Assembly: GCA_026874595.1 (NCBI GenBank)
Contig: CM049322.1
Span: 49,451,340-49,515,339 of the forward strand
Length of the DNA: 64,000 nt
DNA from: Sipunculus nudus
Taxonomy: Eukaryota > Annelida > Sipuncula > Golfingiida > Sipunculidae
Direction: 5' to 3'
Both the position numbers and the translations under genes were made by a program. Below, one piece after another: positions 24,410-37,194 of the stretch. The number at the start of each line of letters is the position of its first letter. Position 1 is the first letter of the stretch. The notes under the pieces are model-generated. The model ran no database searches. It saw only the letters and a program-made list of their open reading frames with translations, and was not told the DNA's origin.

Positions 24410-25266
24410 CGGTCCTAAAGACAGCCCAGACGTACCAGGAGTCAGAGTCCATGGGCCTTTTCAGGATGAAAAAGGTGGAATCAACTCTTTTTACTTTGTT
24501 CAGGAGGTAAATCTTCACTTCTTCCTATCCTATTTAATAATTGTAGCATTTCATTTGCATTTTATAAAAAAATACTTTATATTTTATACTTTATTCATAC
24601 AAATGAACCAACAGGACATGTGAGAGTTACTTACACACCACACCATACTTCCCTGAAGTATGACTTTCCATAAGAAAATCCTAACATTCATATATATGGT
24701 ATTTATTGAATTCCATTTTACACAAGTAGTCTTTATTATCTGCTTTGGGAGTTTATGCCATTCGACTCGCAGAGGCAAAATATAATGTCGAACATGAAAA
24801 ACGGTGCTTTCATAAATGCATGTCATAAAGTGAAAATGACACACGAGACTAAGTTCTCTTGGCTGGATAATCGTTTGGCTGGCCATTTACGCAGTGGATT
24901 GATTTTGGGGGTTTATGTGAAGGTTCAACTCAGTAACTGGCAGAAACGTCAAACAATTCTCATAAACGTGTACTTATATTTGAATTGGGATTTATCTCAG
25001 TCCTATATTTTGCATCATTCCTTTTCAATACCCAGAAGAAACTGCCTTGGGCGGGGGCACTGACTGAATGCAGGAAAGCATATGGGTCACTGGTCAGCAT
25101 AGAGACTAAAGAGGAAGATGCATACGTCCTCAACATGCTGAACACAGAGACTAAAGGTATTCATATTTTACAGCAGGCAGCAGGTAGCAGGGTTACCGTT
25201 AATTAACAAATTGATTAGAGTTGTTTGTCAAAGCAATTCAAAGTGCTCAATATATTGTGAAGCAAA

Positions 25267-25309
<43 letters not shown>

Positions 25310-25702
25310 CCTATTATACTTGAATATATATATTTATATATATATAACCTTTAAAATTAAATATATATATATATATATATAAATAACTTCAAGTATTAAA
25401 AACAAGATTAACTGATTATAATATGACTTTTTGTAGAGAAAACCAAGATGTTCGATGAATTCTGGACGAGCGGGAGTGACCAAGATGAAGAGGGCACATG
25501 GATATGGACCTCATCCAGAGAAAAACTGGGCTATAAAAACTGGGGAATCGGTCAACCAGATGACTCTAGTGCCAGAGAGGAAGATTGCCTTTATATCCTA
25601 AAGACTATTGTCTTTGATTGGCATGATGCGGGCTGCTTTCATCCAGCCATGTCGGTATGTGAAATCAAATATGTAGGTGGAGGCAAGATGGCCAAACCAT
25701 AA
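21199..25702 (+). CDS. Gene B: secreted PAN + C-type lectin protein (5' end missing)
   Basis: Exons 21199-21450 (PAN), 24421-24506 (CTLD hairpin), 25036-25156 (CTLD helix), 25437-25702 (CTLD core, stop TAA). Phases 1/1/0/1 join into one frame of about 241 residues. The PAN exon opens GLRFQIIHNRTV and has the four-Cys pattern ECLTRC...QCMAA...GRCE. The helix exon has TECRKAYGSLVSIE; the core exon has FWTSGSDQDEEG, WIW, GIGQPDD, EEDC, WHD, AGC and VCEI. QPD plus WHD suggests a Ca-dependent galactose-type site (family knowledge; specificity inferred). Odd: both Cys of the hairpin exon seen in paralogues are replaced (SPDVPG and NSFYF). A 2.0-kb transposon in a (TA)n tract lies just upstream of the acceptor for 24421. 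The signal-peptide exon was not found. Likely extracellular; close to gene C and the pseudogene at 40.7 kb. Confidence 0.85.
21525..21582 (+). pseudogene. Relic of a CTLD hairpin exon inside gene B intron
   Basis: After a strong acceptor (TATCTTTCTTTTCAG) the sequence reads QRPNRVY, then with a one-base shift GPFASD. This corresponds to the (K/R)V(H/Y)GPF core of the hairpin exon in genes B, C and D. At nucleotide level it is close to gene D's GTGTATGGGCCGTTTTCC. In phase with the PAN exon it hits a stop (TGA) after 13 residues. So it is either a decayed duplicate exon or an alternative terminal exon giving a PAN-only product. Confidence 0.45.
22304..22355. repeat. (TA)n tract, left flank of transposon
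   Basis: About 50 bp of pure TA directly abutting the left inverted end of the 2.0-kb element. Confidence 0.95.
22356..24350. mobile_element. 2.0-kb element with ~270-bp inverted ends, inserted in (TA)n
   Basis: Both termini read TGTCAAGGCCCAGAT going inward and are followed by TA on the outside (22304-22355 and 24351-24407). The inverted ends (about 22356-22630 and 24083-24350) run in parallel for ~270 bp at roughly 90% identity by eye. They are full of self-complementary words: AGATCTTAGATCT, TGCGATCGCA, CTGGACAGATC. The 1.45-kb interior is AT-rich and encodes nothing recognisable; it has one small duplicated block (AAATGAGTTGGT near 23925 and 24037). A non-autonomous DNA transposon that uses TA repeats as target, analogous to Micron elements in rice. 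Confidence 0.85.
24351..24407. repeat. (TA)n tract, right flank of transposon
   Basis: About 55 bp of TA between the element's right end and the gene B exon at 24421. It occupies the place where a polypyrimidine tract would be expected. Confidence 0.95.
25261..25382. repeat. TA-rich microsatellites in last intron of gene B
   Basis: Three TA runs (about 25268-25307, 25324-25346, 25361-25382) separated by short AT-rich spacers. Confidence 0.9.
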
Positions 25703-25985
25703 GCATCAACTAACATACTATAAGCATGTATACAGGAGATTTTACAGGAAACGATCAATGGATAAAACTTAATTAGCATTACGCATGCATCGCGGACAGA
25801 AGACGGTTTGTAGTTTCACTGTTGTTTTTTTATTAATATAAACAATTCATCAAGTATGAAAGCTTAAGATAGGTGATTCTGACATAATTCCACGGAATTT
25901 TTCTCTCCTTGAGAATTTCTTTGAACATGCCGCTTTAAATCAGGTGGTTCAGGTGCCATAGTGACTTTTTTCTTCTTATATATAT

Positions 25986-26027
<42 letters not shown>

Positions 26028-28652
26028 CATGTGTATCTCGTGTAACATTTCCTCTCACCATGAGGTGTCCAGCGGTTGTTTTTCTATCATTATCTTGAGA
26101 TGCCATGTACACGTAAATAAATTTAAAAAAAAATATGTGATAACATGTAAGTGAATAACCCTTTTGCCGATGCCGTGTGGATAAAAGTGTAAATGTATCA
26201 AAAACGGTCAAAGCTGTACGATATGGAACATTGCTACTCAACTGGAACAAAAATTGTATGGAAACAGCAATTATATATATGTAACAGGGCGGTGTCAAAG
26301 ACTCTGTTTCGTAACAATTTAGGTAAGCCCGGTTGTTAACCGCGTACTCGGGTCCGTGCATGCGTTCTACATAATGGCACTTTTTGAGCCAACTGCAGTG
26401 AAGACAATTCAAAGTCGGTAAAACAAACGATTTTGTTATCAAATTAGTGGTTCGTTTTCCGTTGCCATTCCTTGTGACTGCTTCGATGTTAACCTTGCTC
26501 CGATGTGACTGCTCGAAACGTTACAGGAAGCACACTAGTATTTCGAGGGTAGTATGAGATTTTGCTATAGGTAGCCTATGTACAGTTGTACTTTACCTGG
26601 TTAACTTTAAAATGTTTAAGCTTGTCATTCTAAACAAGTAATAATTTATAAATTTAAGTTTAAACTAGAATAACCTTTAAAGAGTCACCGACATATTCGT
26701 TCAATGAATACCGCTTTGCGCCACGCTGTAACATTTTCTTCGCTTAATTATAAGGTGGACATAAAATACCTAGCTTTATAAGTCCAGAACATTGTATGTA
26801 ATGTTATTTAAGTTACAGCGGTGTAGGTAATGTAAGTTACATTGACAGATATTTATAAGGTACAGATATATTATTGTATGCAGCTGTACAACATCTTGCA
26901 ATTAGGGCCACCATGCACGTAGCCGTCATGAGGGTTCTTGCCTTCATGGAAATAGTTTAGCCTCTATCCTCTCTTGATGAGGTATGACTTGTTAAATTAC
27001 AATTTGCAATAATTCTTCGAAAAGAGAGCTTCAGTTTTCTCTGTAACTTGCATTATTCTGGTTTGTATATTCTGACATGCTATATAAGGCATATTATCTA
27101 TGCGATATTGCGATACAAGGCATATTGTCTTGTAATTTTGTTGCCGCAATTATAATACCTCGGATTAATTTCCTATGTCAAAGGTATATAACGTTCATAT
27201 AGAGTTTTAAGAAACTAAATTTGAACCAGTTTGTTGAACAGGAAAATAATAATAACGATGTACAGAACACTTTCCATTTCATGTATTCCAATAAGTTGTC
27301 TTTACTGTATGAATAAACTGGCCGTGACACATTTTTGGCCTTGGCAGTTTGATTTTCACGCCCCGTTCTCTCCATGGTGTTTCCTAGTTACACACACACA
27401 CACATATATGATATTATATATATGAGTATTGTTGCGTGTGTGTAGTATTATTAAGTTGTATCTCATAATCCCCGAGACCAGTGATTTGGTCGAGTTCACC
27501 CCATCCGAGTCCAGGCTGATCGAGTCCGAGTCGACTGGGACCCGCGTGAAGTCCAATAATAAAACAATCTCGTTGTTAAAAGAAATTTTGATTTTACATG
27601 TGTAGGTTTTTTTTGTAATATTCTGTTGTATATTACGAGTCTTTACCTCTAAGTCTGAGTTGAAGTCCAGGACCCTGAAGTCCTAGTCCGAGTCATATAT
27701 CTTTAAACGTAGGGAGCTGGAGTCACTACCCGAGACCAGATAGACTCCATGCAGTAACAGACAGTAAACCGTTTCCATCACATGGCAAAGACTGACACTA
27801 AGCTCCCACACACTAGCGACGACTGACACTAAGTTTCCATCACATTGACAGCGACTGGCACTAAGGTTCCCTCACACAGGCGATGACTGACACTAATATA
27901 AGATTTAGAATCAGTTAGATGTATTGAAGGATCATTTGTTTATTTAAAAAAAAAGTCCCAAATGATCAAAAGTAAGAAACCTTATATGTAAATGCGAGGT
28001 TATTGAGTGAATCCCTGGAATGTAGTTTACGGATTCATTATCACATTTCTAAATTTTCTACTGGGAACATATGACTGTTAATTTGCCATTGTGCCATTTG
28101 GCAACATTACTACAAATAAAATATAGTCATCAGAAATGTTTTCTTGTTTTAGCATCATTGGATATCGTATAATTAATAATGGATATGTTGACCATTAATT
28201 GTATTAACCATTGTGCAAATACACATGACAAACCAGTGAAAATCGGCTATATTTTATGTATACCAAAAAATAATCTATTATACCAGCATAACAACATGTA
28301 ACGTATGAATTAGCATTAAACAATACAAAATCAACATATTTTCCACTGAAAGCAATGCAGTTAACTACTGCTGTACATACCAACCTTCCTCTCTCAAATC
28401 AAAGCACTTTTAAATCCACGTATATGATGCTTTTGTATAAAACAATCACTAATAATAATATACTGAGTTGCTGGATTATGCACAGTCATAACAGCATGTA
28501 GAAATACATGTTTTCTTCTACCTCTGCTGCATGTTGAAAGCCACAACAATTGCTGTTCTTCAGCATCATCGTACTCTTGCACATTTTATGAGTCACATGA
28601 TTTGGCACCTATGCACCATAATGCATGTATCACTGAATTATACCCGGTTGTT
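25703..28652. other. Intergenic region between convergent genes B and C
   Basis: Holds the 3' flank of gene B (an AATAAA occurs near 26116), a (TA)n tract at about 25976-26025 and a tandem repeat at 27764-27894. No exon is supported; the 192-codon minus frame at 25.9-26.4 kb runs through the TA tract and is rejected. Confidence 0.45.
27764..27894. repeat. ~39-bp tandem repeat, 3-4 copies
   Basis: GACTGACACTAAG(C/T)TCCC/TTCCATCACA is repeated with variants at roughly 39-bp spacing, e.g. GACTGACACTAAG near 27790 and 27828, and GACTGGCACTAAGG near 27853. Confidence 0.7.
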
Positions 28653-31499
28653 CTAGCCTCGTATTTCACAGACTGCTGAACCCTTGTTCTGGCATCCTTC
28701 ATCGTGCCATTGGTAATCCAGACCAATGTAAAGACAGTTTTCATCTTTGAAACCAACGGATTCTGGTTGACCGATTCCCCAATTATCGTAATCTACTCTC
28801 TCTCCTGTTGAAGTCCAAACCCACGTCCCTTCGTCGTCTTTGTCGCTAGCACTCGTCCAGATACCATCAAGGAGTGCCATCGTCCCTGCATGACGTGATT
28901 TATAAAATTAACATAATTATTTCTGCCGATATCTTTTGAAGAGCATGTTATTATTACGCTTACAATACGTCTTAACTAAAGTGAATAATAATTGTATTAT
29001 AAGCAGTTTTTTTTCTTACAAACTATGCATTTTTTATCCTTTTCAACTAATGTGGATTTTGTTTAACAAGTGCGTCTTCCCTGAAGATAATGGCAAAATA
29101 CGGACTACGTTTAAAGAAAGTTTACGAATTGTTTTCTTGTCATTATTATTTGTCCCCCGATGTAAGGAAGAAGGACTACTAAAATGGTCCACGTCTGTGC
29201 TTCCAGCCTGATCACAGATGCCACACTTTCCTAACTAAACATTTACATTTGGCGGGGAACTATTTGTACCTCTTGGCCCTTATTTTGTATATCTTAGTTC
29301 AAATGAATAGTTGTGCCAAATATTGTACAATTGGGATTACAAATATGACATGTCAGAATTTAACAGTGAAAACGTATGTTTGTAACAAGAATTCGAAAAA
29401 TCAACAGGAAGAATTATAAGGAAGTCCGATGGAGAAAGATTGTTTTCCGCTTTTGTGAATAATAATTTTATAATGGAGTGCTTACCGTCAAGAAATACAC
29501 AATACAAGAGCAGATATATTTAAAAAGGTTAAAGAAAAATCTGGCATGTGGATACTTTAGCCAAAAGGCAAGTTTTGTGCTTTGAATTCGAATAAACGAA
29601 CAGGGCAAAAGGATTCAGGATAGAGTAATATTGAAATACCCCTGTTCTTGGATTTCAGAAATTCGATGACGTATTTATTCTCCAGCTGAGTTTCCAAGCT
29701 GACCAGGGAGGCACTATTGTTTCTGCATTCGGCTCTTGCCATCACCCAATTACTTCTCTCCTGTGCGAATCAGCAAAATTGCGCAAATTAAATAAAATAC
29801 ATATTCATGAGCCCTGTCCATTCTGAGCCATGGTAATGTAGTATCAGTAAACTTTATCACTTTGTCATAAATTATTATTTACTCAGCAACATGCTCTCTA
29901 TAACAGTCATTTGTTTATGTAAACGATGGGCCTCAAACCACCAGACTGAGGAAAGGGATTTTTTTCTAGTCTGCAACCGGTTATTTATTTATACTTTAAT
30001 CTACAAGGCCTGTGGAAGGAGTCTCAGGGGATTAAGTATTAGCATCTAGTTGATATATCAGATATTGTTTTTCGGAACTGAGAGTGAAGGGTTGCAAGAT
30101 TTGACAAGGAAAATCGATTTCCTTTCTTACTGCACAGGACCTGTCGATAGGTACTAGAGAGCGGGATAACTGTAAATGTTTTAGTTATAGTAACAGACCG
30201 AGGAAATATAAATTGATATTTTTATTGTGAAAGCAGAACTTTAATAACTTTTTTTTATATTTTTCAATTAACTCGTAAATCGGTAATGTGTTTGACAAAT
30301 ATATTAGTAAACCAGGGATATACATGTTTGTATATGTTTGCTTTAAAAACTCTGGAAGTAAGTAACATTAGTATAGTTTAAATAAATACTATAAACATTT
30401 TATATACTTAAGTCTTACTATTACGTAATGAGAAAAGATTCCACGGGATAAATATCCTGTTATATAAAGAAAACCTGTGTATATCTGAGTGAGACATACC
30501 TTTATATATTCACAGTAAGTTAAACAGAGTAAATTGTACCTTTAAAAGAAAGTAACATGAGTTGATACCATAGATGCTGTCTTGGAAAGGGCCATGAACT
30601 TTGAATCCTGGAACATCTGGACATCCTTTATAGTCTGTCGATATAAATAAATAAATACATAAATAAATGACGTTCCTAAAATGCTAGAGAACACATTGCA
30701 GACAAATTAAGACCTAAACTTACAGCAAAACTTATGCGTTATAGTCGACATTAAGAGAATTCTGAACTGCGGATTTTTGCATATTAGATAACGTTGTATA
30801 CCCTTGTCTTTGTTTTGTAAAACCAGGTAGAGGATGGACCCTTTAGCAGGCTTCGTTGCTACAATGTCCGAGTGAATTTCACACCTTCCGTCAGGCAACA
30901 TGGCAGCTGCCATACATTGCGGTTGTAGATTACACCTGATCAGACACTCGTATCTACCAAGTGTAGGGGAACCACTGACATCTATAATATTCTTCTGGTT
31001 TGAGTGGACAGTTCTGTTATGTATTATCTGGAATCGTAATCCTTTGACTGCTCCTGATATAAAATAAAATTACGTGATTGTAATCTGATGGCATATCAGA
31101 TACAAATTGTAGTCAATATTGTAAAAAAAAAATAATAAAAAAAAGGTGCAAAGCACCACCGACGTTTTTATATAGTCTTTATATAAGGGATATTCCTTAT
31201 ATATTTATATATAATATATATTTATGTATATATTTTATTATATGACGAAACCATAGTGAAATGTTGACACTGAATCAAAGAAATTTGAATATTCTCTGTT
31301 CTAGTAGATTGAGTTTCTACCTGATATACCAGTTGAATATTCAAAATATCTGGTAATTTTATTATCTAATCCTATGTCTTTCTTAATGTAACAACCATCC
31401 ACAGTATACATGATTCAGGAAGTTGTCAAACTCACCAAAGGGCATAGATAACTCTGTGTTTAATATAACAGCTGCACATAAAATTAAGAGGAAATTCAT
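28653..31499 (-). CDS. Gene C: complete secreted PAN + C-type lectin protein
   Basis: Five minus-strand exons: 31436-31499, 30802-31053, 30540-30634, 29640-29760, 28653-28885. The splice sites are GT/AG with phases 1-1-0-1 and the joined frame gives 254 residues. Exon 1 is a signal peptide (MNFLLILCAAVIL). The PAN exon has YECLIRC, QCMAAAM and GRCEIHSD. The hairpin exon has GCPDVPGFKVHGPF and NSCYF, the pair of Cys typical of long-form CTLDs. The helix exon has RAECRNNSASLVSLE; the core exon has WTSASDKDDEGTWVW, GIGQPES, ENCLYI, YQWHDEGC and VCEIRG before the stop. QPE in place of QPD suggests altered sugar choice (inference). It is the cleanest model for the family; the PAN and helix exons have the same length as in gene B. 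It is convergent with B. Function of the PAN domain here is unknown; secretion is likely. Confidence 0.92.
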
Positions 31500-32513
31500 T
31501 GCAGGTGCGTTTAGGTTCAGTCCAAACAACTCTCTTCAAACTGGTCTAAAAAGAAATGTTTCGGATACAGAACAAAATCATTATTATATTAAAATGAGTA
31601 CAATAGTTTTGATTCAAATAAAATATCGAACACACTTGTGTAGATAGTGTAAACTATAAAAAAAAAAAAAGAATGTGGTTTCATATTGATATATTTAACT
31701 TCTATGAATCAATCAATTATCAATACAAAATGCATTATATAATTTGTATAATTTCAAGAATACCAAGATTGAATTTTTTTCCCGAGTATAGAGCTTATCC
31801 CCATAAGGAATTGAATTATCAAGGAAAAAACAACATTTAATTGGCTTAATTGGAGGAATGCCAAAGTTAAAACGTCAACCAAAACTATGACAACCAATCA
31901 TTTTGAGTAAATTTTTATTCAATAATAGCATCCTATTCCTATCAAATGTAAGCCCGCTTACTGATGTCGGAAAATCTGTATTATAATCTGGTAACTTACA
32001 TTTGGTCTCACCAGTTTTCTATCGGTTATTCTGCTACCAAATATAGAGAAACCTTACATACAAAATGTTATCTTAATTTTTTCCTGAACACAACTTAGTA
32101 TGGAGCGCCAACAAATGATTACATTTAAAGCACCATTTGTTATGAAATATCCTCACTGATAATACGTTAGAATTATATAATTACTTGTCCCAGTATGAAA
32201 ACTGAAGACTCTATTCTGATCCATTCAACGTTCCAACATGCACATCACTCTCAGCTTCAATTTGACGCATGCCTTAAAGAGCGGCTCCTATTATTGATAT
32301 AGAAATACCTTAACTAAGTAAGCTTAACATCTACGGAATAAACCGTATTGTGCATATGTAATTAGTGATGAAAAGGCCGAACAGACTTCGTGTACATGAA
32401 AAATGCATTGTATTGGCTTACATTATATGTTGGCATATTTCATATTGGAATGGCTAATGGAATATATCTCGGCATCTACTATGTTTAGAATAATTCTTTT
32501 GTATGTATGTATG

Positions 32514-32561
<48 letters not shown>

Positions 32562-34020
32562 GTAAAAGGAAACTTATTTCATTTTTTTCATATGTTTAAT
32601 ATATATATATGAAGTGAAAGGAAACTTATTTCATTTTTTTTCATATGTTTAGAAAAATGTTATATTTGTAATATAAGCTGTTAATAATTGTGTTATGATC
32701 AGTAACGTGTTAATTTCGTTTTAATATTGTTTTTCCTCTCGCATAAATCATGACATATTGATATTATTTTAAATACCAAAGTTGAATACCACTTTTGAAA
32801 CCGCTATTGTAAAATATAAAAATAAATTAAATGTTATTGTACGTATTATAAATCAAATTTTATATCGGTGCTGTAATCATTGAACATCTTAAGAGTGTCA
32901 GCCTCAGTTTGCTTGTTCGGCTTTCGAGAAGGAGGTTATATCCTGACAAAGACCTATTTAGGGAAATCTGCATTTCTATAAAATGTTTAGCATGTATATT
33001 AGTATAACCGTCCTTCTAAACAGGGCAACAAATGTAACCTATTAAGCAAACCTTGTCTTGATAAATAAATTAAAGCACTGTTTGGTTCCAATACATATTG
33101 AGTCGAAGTCATCAGCATCACTCAATAATTAGCAGAGTCGTTCAATGTTTTATAATTGCTATACTCAATTTACACATAACTGATGAATCATCGGTATGTA
33201 AAAACTATTGCTATCTATCATTTTAGATTTAAATATAAAAATAAGTACAACTATATGCTTGAAAAATTATGAGTCAACGTAGCTGAAGTGAGATTTCTAA
33301 GAGGGTCGATAACAACAGTTGTAATTAAAAAAGAAATGAATTGAAGACTAAGCAAGAGCAAATTGATCGTCCCACACCATTATCTTAACACATATAGAGT
33401 ATAAGGGCACCATCAGGATAGACGGTATCAGGGAAGAAAGAAAATGCAGCACAAGGGACTGTTTTATGAACACACCAGAGAAGCTCCAGGGGATCTACCT
33501 AATAATGCCATCAAAATGGTTTAAACACTACTAATATTATTTGTATCCATAACTATAATCCTATATTAGTGTAAAAGTTTTATGTGAGCCAGACATAATT
33601 AATATTGTTTTTTTATAACTGTATATTTATTGAAGCGTTGCGCATCGCATATATGACCACGCTACTGCGCAAAAAGTTACATATTTGTTTAAACTCACTG
33701 TATTCACTGTATATATGTAATTTGTCGTTGTATTGATTCATTTTCAATAAATTATCCGGGAACCGCATCGAGGATGAAAATTAGTTAAAACAAAGCCAAA
33801 ACACGTACTCTATATATCGTGTTTGCCTATCTTATACACTGAGATGCATTACTGAAAGAAAAAAATGCAATCCAAATGTTTCATATACTGGCATACACAC
33901 GCTCAGATCGATCCTAAGAAAAGTCCACCTCGGACACGACGGATCTGCAGTTGACACGTCACTGGGGAGACGGCTCGCCCGTTCGGAAAACGAGTCTAGG
34001 ACCAATGCCCTCGAGTCTTT
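31500..34020. other. Region upstream of gene C
   Basis: Presumed promoter side of gene C. It contains a TATG/(TA)n tract at about 32500-32558 and a ~55-bp duplication with GGAAACTTATTTCATTTTTT at 32566 and 32620. No other exon is supported. Confidence 0.4.
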
Positions 34021-34023
34021 TAT

Positions 34024-34222
34024 GAACAAGAGATTTACATCTAGGGATACAAGATATAGTGGGTTTCTGTCTAGTTGCTTGGGTCGGATTCCGGCGATAT
34101 GAGAAGGCAGATAAAGGCATCGATCCGTGCCTCACAGTCAGAATGAATTATACCCAGGTGTTGGCAAATGATCCATGGAAATCAGAGCCGTTTTCAAGCA
34201 CACCAGACTTCGAACGATAATG
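34024..34222 (+). mobile_element. SINE-like repeat, copy 1
   Basis: About 200 bp that matches the reverse complement of 36964-37190 along its length: AACAAGAGA, ACATCT.GGGATACAAGAT, GTTTCTGTCTAG, CAGAATGAATTA, AATGATCCATGGAAA and CGAACGAT.ATG occur in the same order in both. The other copy shows a tRNA-type B box (GGGTTTGAATC) where this one has GGGTCGGATTCC. Confidence 0.7.
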
Positions 34223-35470
34223 TACATAAATTTTAGCTCCAAACAAGTGACGTGAGTTTCTTCTACAAAGGTCAGTTTACATTCTAGATCACTCACCCGA
34301 CGTTTCAAACGAAAATGGTAACCCCATTATGTTATAAGAGATGATTGCGTCTAAAATATGGTCTGCACTTTATTAATCTACCAATTTCCAAAGTAGGGCG
34401 ACTACCAATATGCATTTAAAGAACTTTCATTTTTTTATTTTATTTAATTGACGACTAAGAATATTAGCGGAACCCTATGTCCTCTTACATCTATGCCTAT
34501 GTTACCGTGATGCTGTTATGGGAAAAACTTACATTAAAAACAACATATAGCGTACTAAGCAGGATAAAACATAATGATGTACTTTGTTTAAATATACTGC
34601 TAGAATGTGGTCAATTCTAACTGTTTGTAAAACGTACGGTACAAGCGGAGACTAAAATTAAACTTTCATATGAGCACCGACAACCCTTGACCTGTTCTTT
34701 TCACCAGAATGATGGTATGGATCAATTTGAAATATGTTTACAATATTGTATATTGTAATGATAGCGCCCCATTCCCAAGTGCAAAGCCGCCTAATGTCAA
34801 TTGCTATGCTTTGTTTACTGACATTTGGTCCCACCCGTAACCCTTGCGTTGTTCTTCGGTAAAACGTAAGGAAATCATATACCCAAAATTGAGTCTTATA
34901 AACAGTTAGTACTTACTTTTATTTCCAGCAATGCGGTGGCTAATCCTGAGATCAATCTTATTTTTACGTCTAAAGCAATTATTAGTTATAAAAAATTCCA
35001 ACTGATATCTGGAATCATAAGATTCCTTGTTTTGATATAAACATGGACGCCTCTTTTCAGATCCGGTTATCTTTTCAGCATGTACACACCTCTGCTCTCA
35101 GCTTCAATTTGTTTTTAGGCCGGTCAAAACAGCCTCTTACTATAGATTTAATTATACCTAAACGAATTAATTTAAACTTCGTATTATGTAGCTGTCATAG
35201 GCAATATAATAGCTTAATAAACTTTATGTACACAATACATACTTTTTCTAGAGATATATTGGTTTATATAATTTGAGTGGCATATTCAAAATGGAGTTGC
35301 TAAGAAATATGCCGTCAAATAGGATTTTAACAAGGTTTTAAGCATATTTTTAGGTAGAGAGAAAATTGAGCATAATCTCTTCAATACAAGTAAATACATA
35401 TTAATAGCTGTAGGTTTAAGTACACTTCCCAGTAAATGGCACAGAAGACTTTACAGAATTAACTTCCAGG
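34223..35470. other. Gene-free stretch
   Basis: No exon or clear repeat seen. Confidence 0.4.
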
Positions 35471-35705
35471 TGGTAGCTCCTGGGGACGTTACAGGGCCAA
35501 CACGCGGTTTTGAGGTCGCTGGGGCCCGCCAAACGCAGAAGACACTTCATCTGGTACCCATACATAATGCTGGGTAGACATAAGCACATTTTTGCATTAA
35601 CCTATGCTTACAGATCTTAGCGAAGACGTGAGAGGTCACGCTATTCTCACCCGTGACCGTTTGATCACTAGTCCGGCACCTTTGCCATACCACCACCTCG
35701 TTTTA
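35470..35705 (-). mobile_element. Probable tRNA-derived SINE
   Basis: GC-richer block in AT-rich surroundings. The minus strand begins GAGGTGGTGGTATGGCAAAGG (A-box-like), then ACGGTCACGGGTGAGAATAG (weak B box), and continues to a GTACCAGATGAAGTG body. The tRNA similarity is partial. Confidence 0.4.
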
Positions 35706-36960
35706 CAATATTCCAGTAATACTTATCTGTTCAGTACCGGCAATTCATGACCTGTTCTCTCTATAAGAAATACGGTGTGGATCAATAATAAAAAATAAAA
35801 GCAAATAGTATCAAACCAATTATTTTAACAGTTATCTGCTAGATTTAGTTTTTGCTTATCTGTTTTTTTTTTAAACTGAAAAAAGCCTGTTGTTTTATGT
35901 TCAGAATTAATATTAGAATTGCTTAGCCTCGTTTTAAACCCAAATCATTGGGCCATTGCGCAGTTTTTAGTTCCTTTACTATTGATGCTGGGTCTAGCTA
36001 TTCCAAGACTGTTAATCCTCAAGGGCATTGAAAAACAAACAAGTTTCATCGGAGAAGAGTTATTGTAGGTTACGGCCCATATTTTCACCTGCTTCTTGTG
36101 GAATGTAACGACTTCCCTACTCTTGGTCTACCATGGGGATGCCTTAGTCGTTTGAAACAGAATTCAAATATATTTTATGTGTTAATGGGAAAAAGTTACT
36201 GAGTTTACATCAGCTTCCATCCCCGAAATAGGTTCGCAAGTATAAGTAACAAAAATTGTCATGCGTAAATGACCTCCAAAAACAAAGTCAAGTTAAATAA
36301 AATGTGTAATTTTTGCTCATTTATATGGTACGGGTGAAACCATGAAAGGTTTTCATGCTCTTCACTCCTATTTTAAATAGCTTTTAAACCTTTATGACGA
36401 ATTTCCCTTTCACATCTATTCCGATATACGCCAGGAAGTATGTTTACAAAATGTTACACGCACATGTGTACATGGCCGACCTAAACAATGTCCAGTCTGT
36501 CACGTTTAATTTATTAATACAAAAGGGCTAAGACCGTGAAGCTAACTCCCATATTCTACGCAATATTTTTCAGCTTCAGGTCAAATATCTCTCAAGTCTT
36601 ACTTTGGGGAAGTATTGTAAGTATAATAAGTAACTCATATGTCCTGTTTGTTCGATTGAACAAGATAAAATATTAATATAAAATAGTATTAAACAAATGC
36701 GAACAAAATGTTACAATCAGACCTAAAGTAACAAGAGTCTATGCCGTCATTGTTGTCGTCGGGAAACCGCCAATGCATCCTGGGTATTTTTTTCCAGGAA
36801 CAAACTATACATATACACATATATTTCTATATATGTATGAGACAAATCAGCTAATTCATCAAGTAGTTCTGCTGTACTTAATGACTCAAAATGACAATCG
36901 TTTTATATTTTACACAACATGAACAATAGCTGGTTCTTTCATATAAAAGCATATCAAATC
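35706..36960. other. Gene-free stretch
   Basis: AT-rich; nothing recognised. Confidence 0.4.
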
Positions 36961-36963
36961 CCG

Positions 36964-37190
36964 TCATCATCGTTCGATGTCTGGCCTGCTTAAAAGTTGC
37001 TCTGGTTTCCATGGATCATATTACAACACCTTGTTGTAATTCATTCTGAGTGCGAGGCCAGGATCGAGACGTACAATTCTTTCTGGATATGTTTAACCTC
37101 CTTTACCTTCCTTCTGATATCTGCAGATTCAAACCCGGGGATCTAGACAGAAACTCACTCAATCTTGTATCCCAGATGTAACTCTCTTGT
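36964..37190 (-). mobile_element. SINE-like repeat, copy 2, truncating a PAN relic
   Basis: Inverse copy of 34024-34222. The minus strand starts AACAAGAGAGTTACATCTGGG, carries a B box CCCGGGTTTGAATC near 37132, and ends AACGATGATG. Its start lies within a few bases of the break point of the PAN-like exon at 37195-37285, so it probably inserted into that exon. Confidence 0.7.
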
Positions 37191-37194
37191 TTCT

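Noticed and set aside
26912-26962. ATG in a perfect GCCACC context (MHVAVMRVLAFMEIV)
   Set aside because: Stops after 15 codons and has no donor; probably chance.
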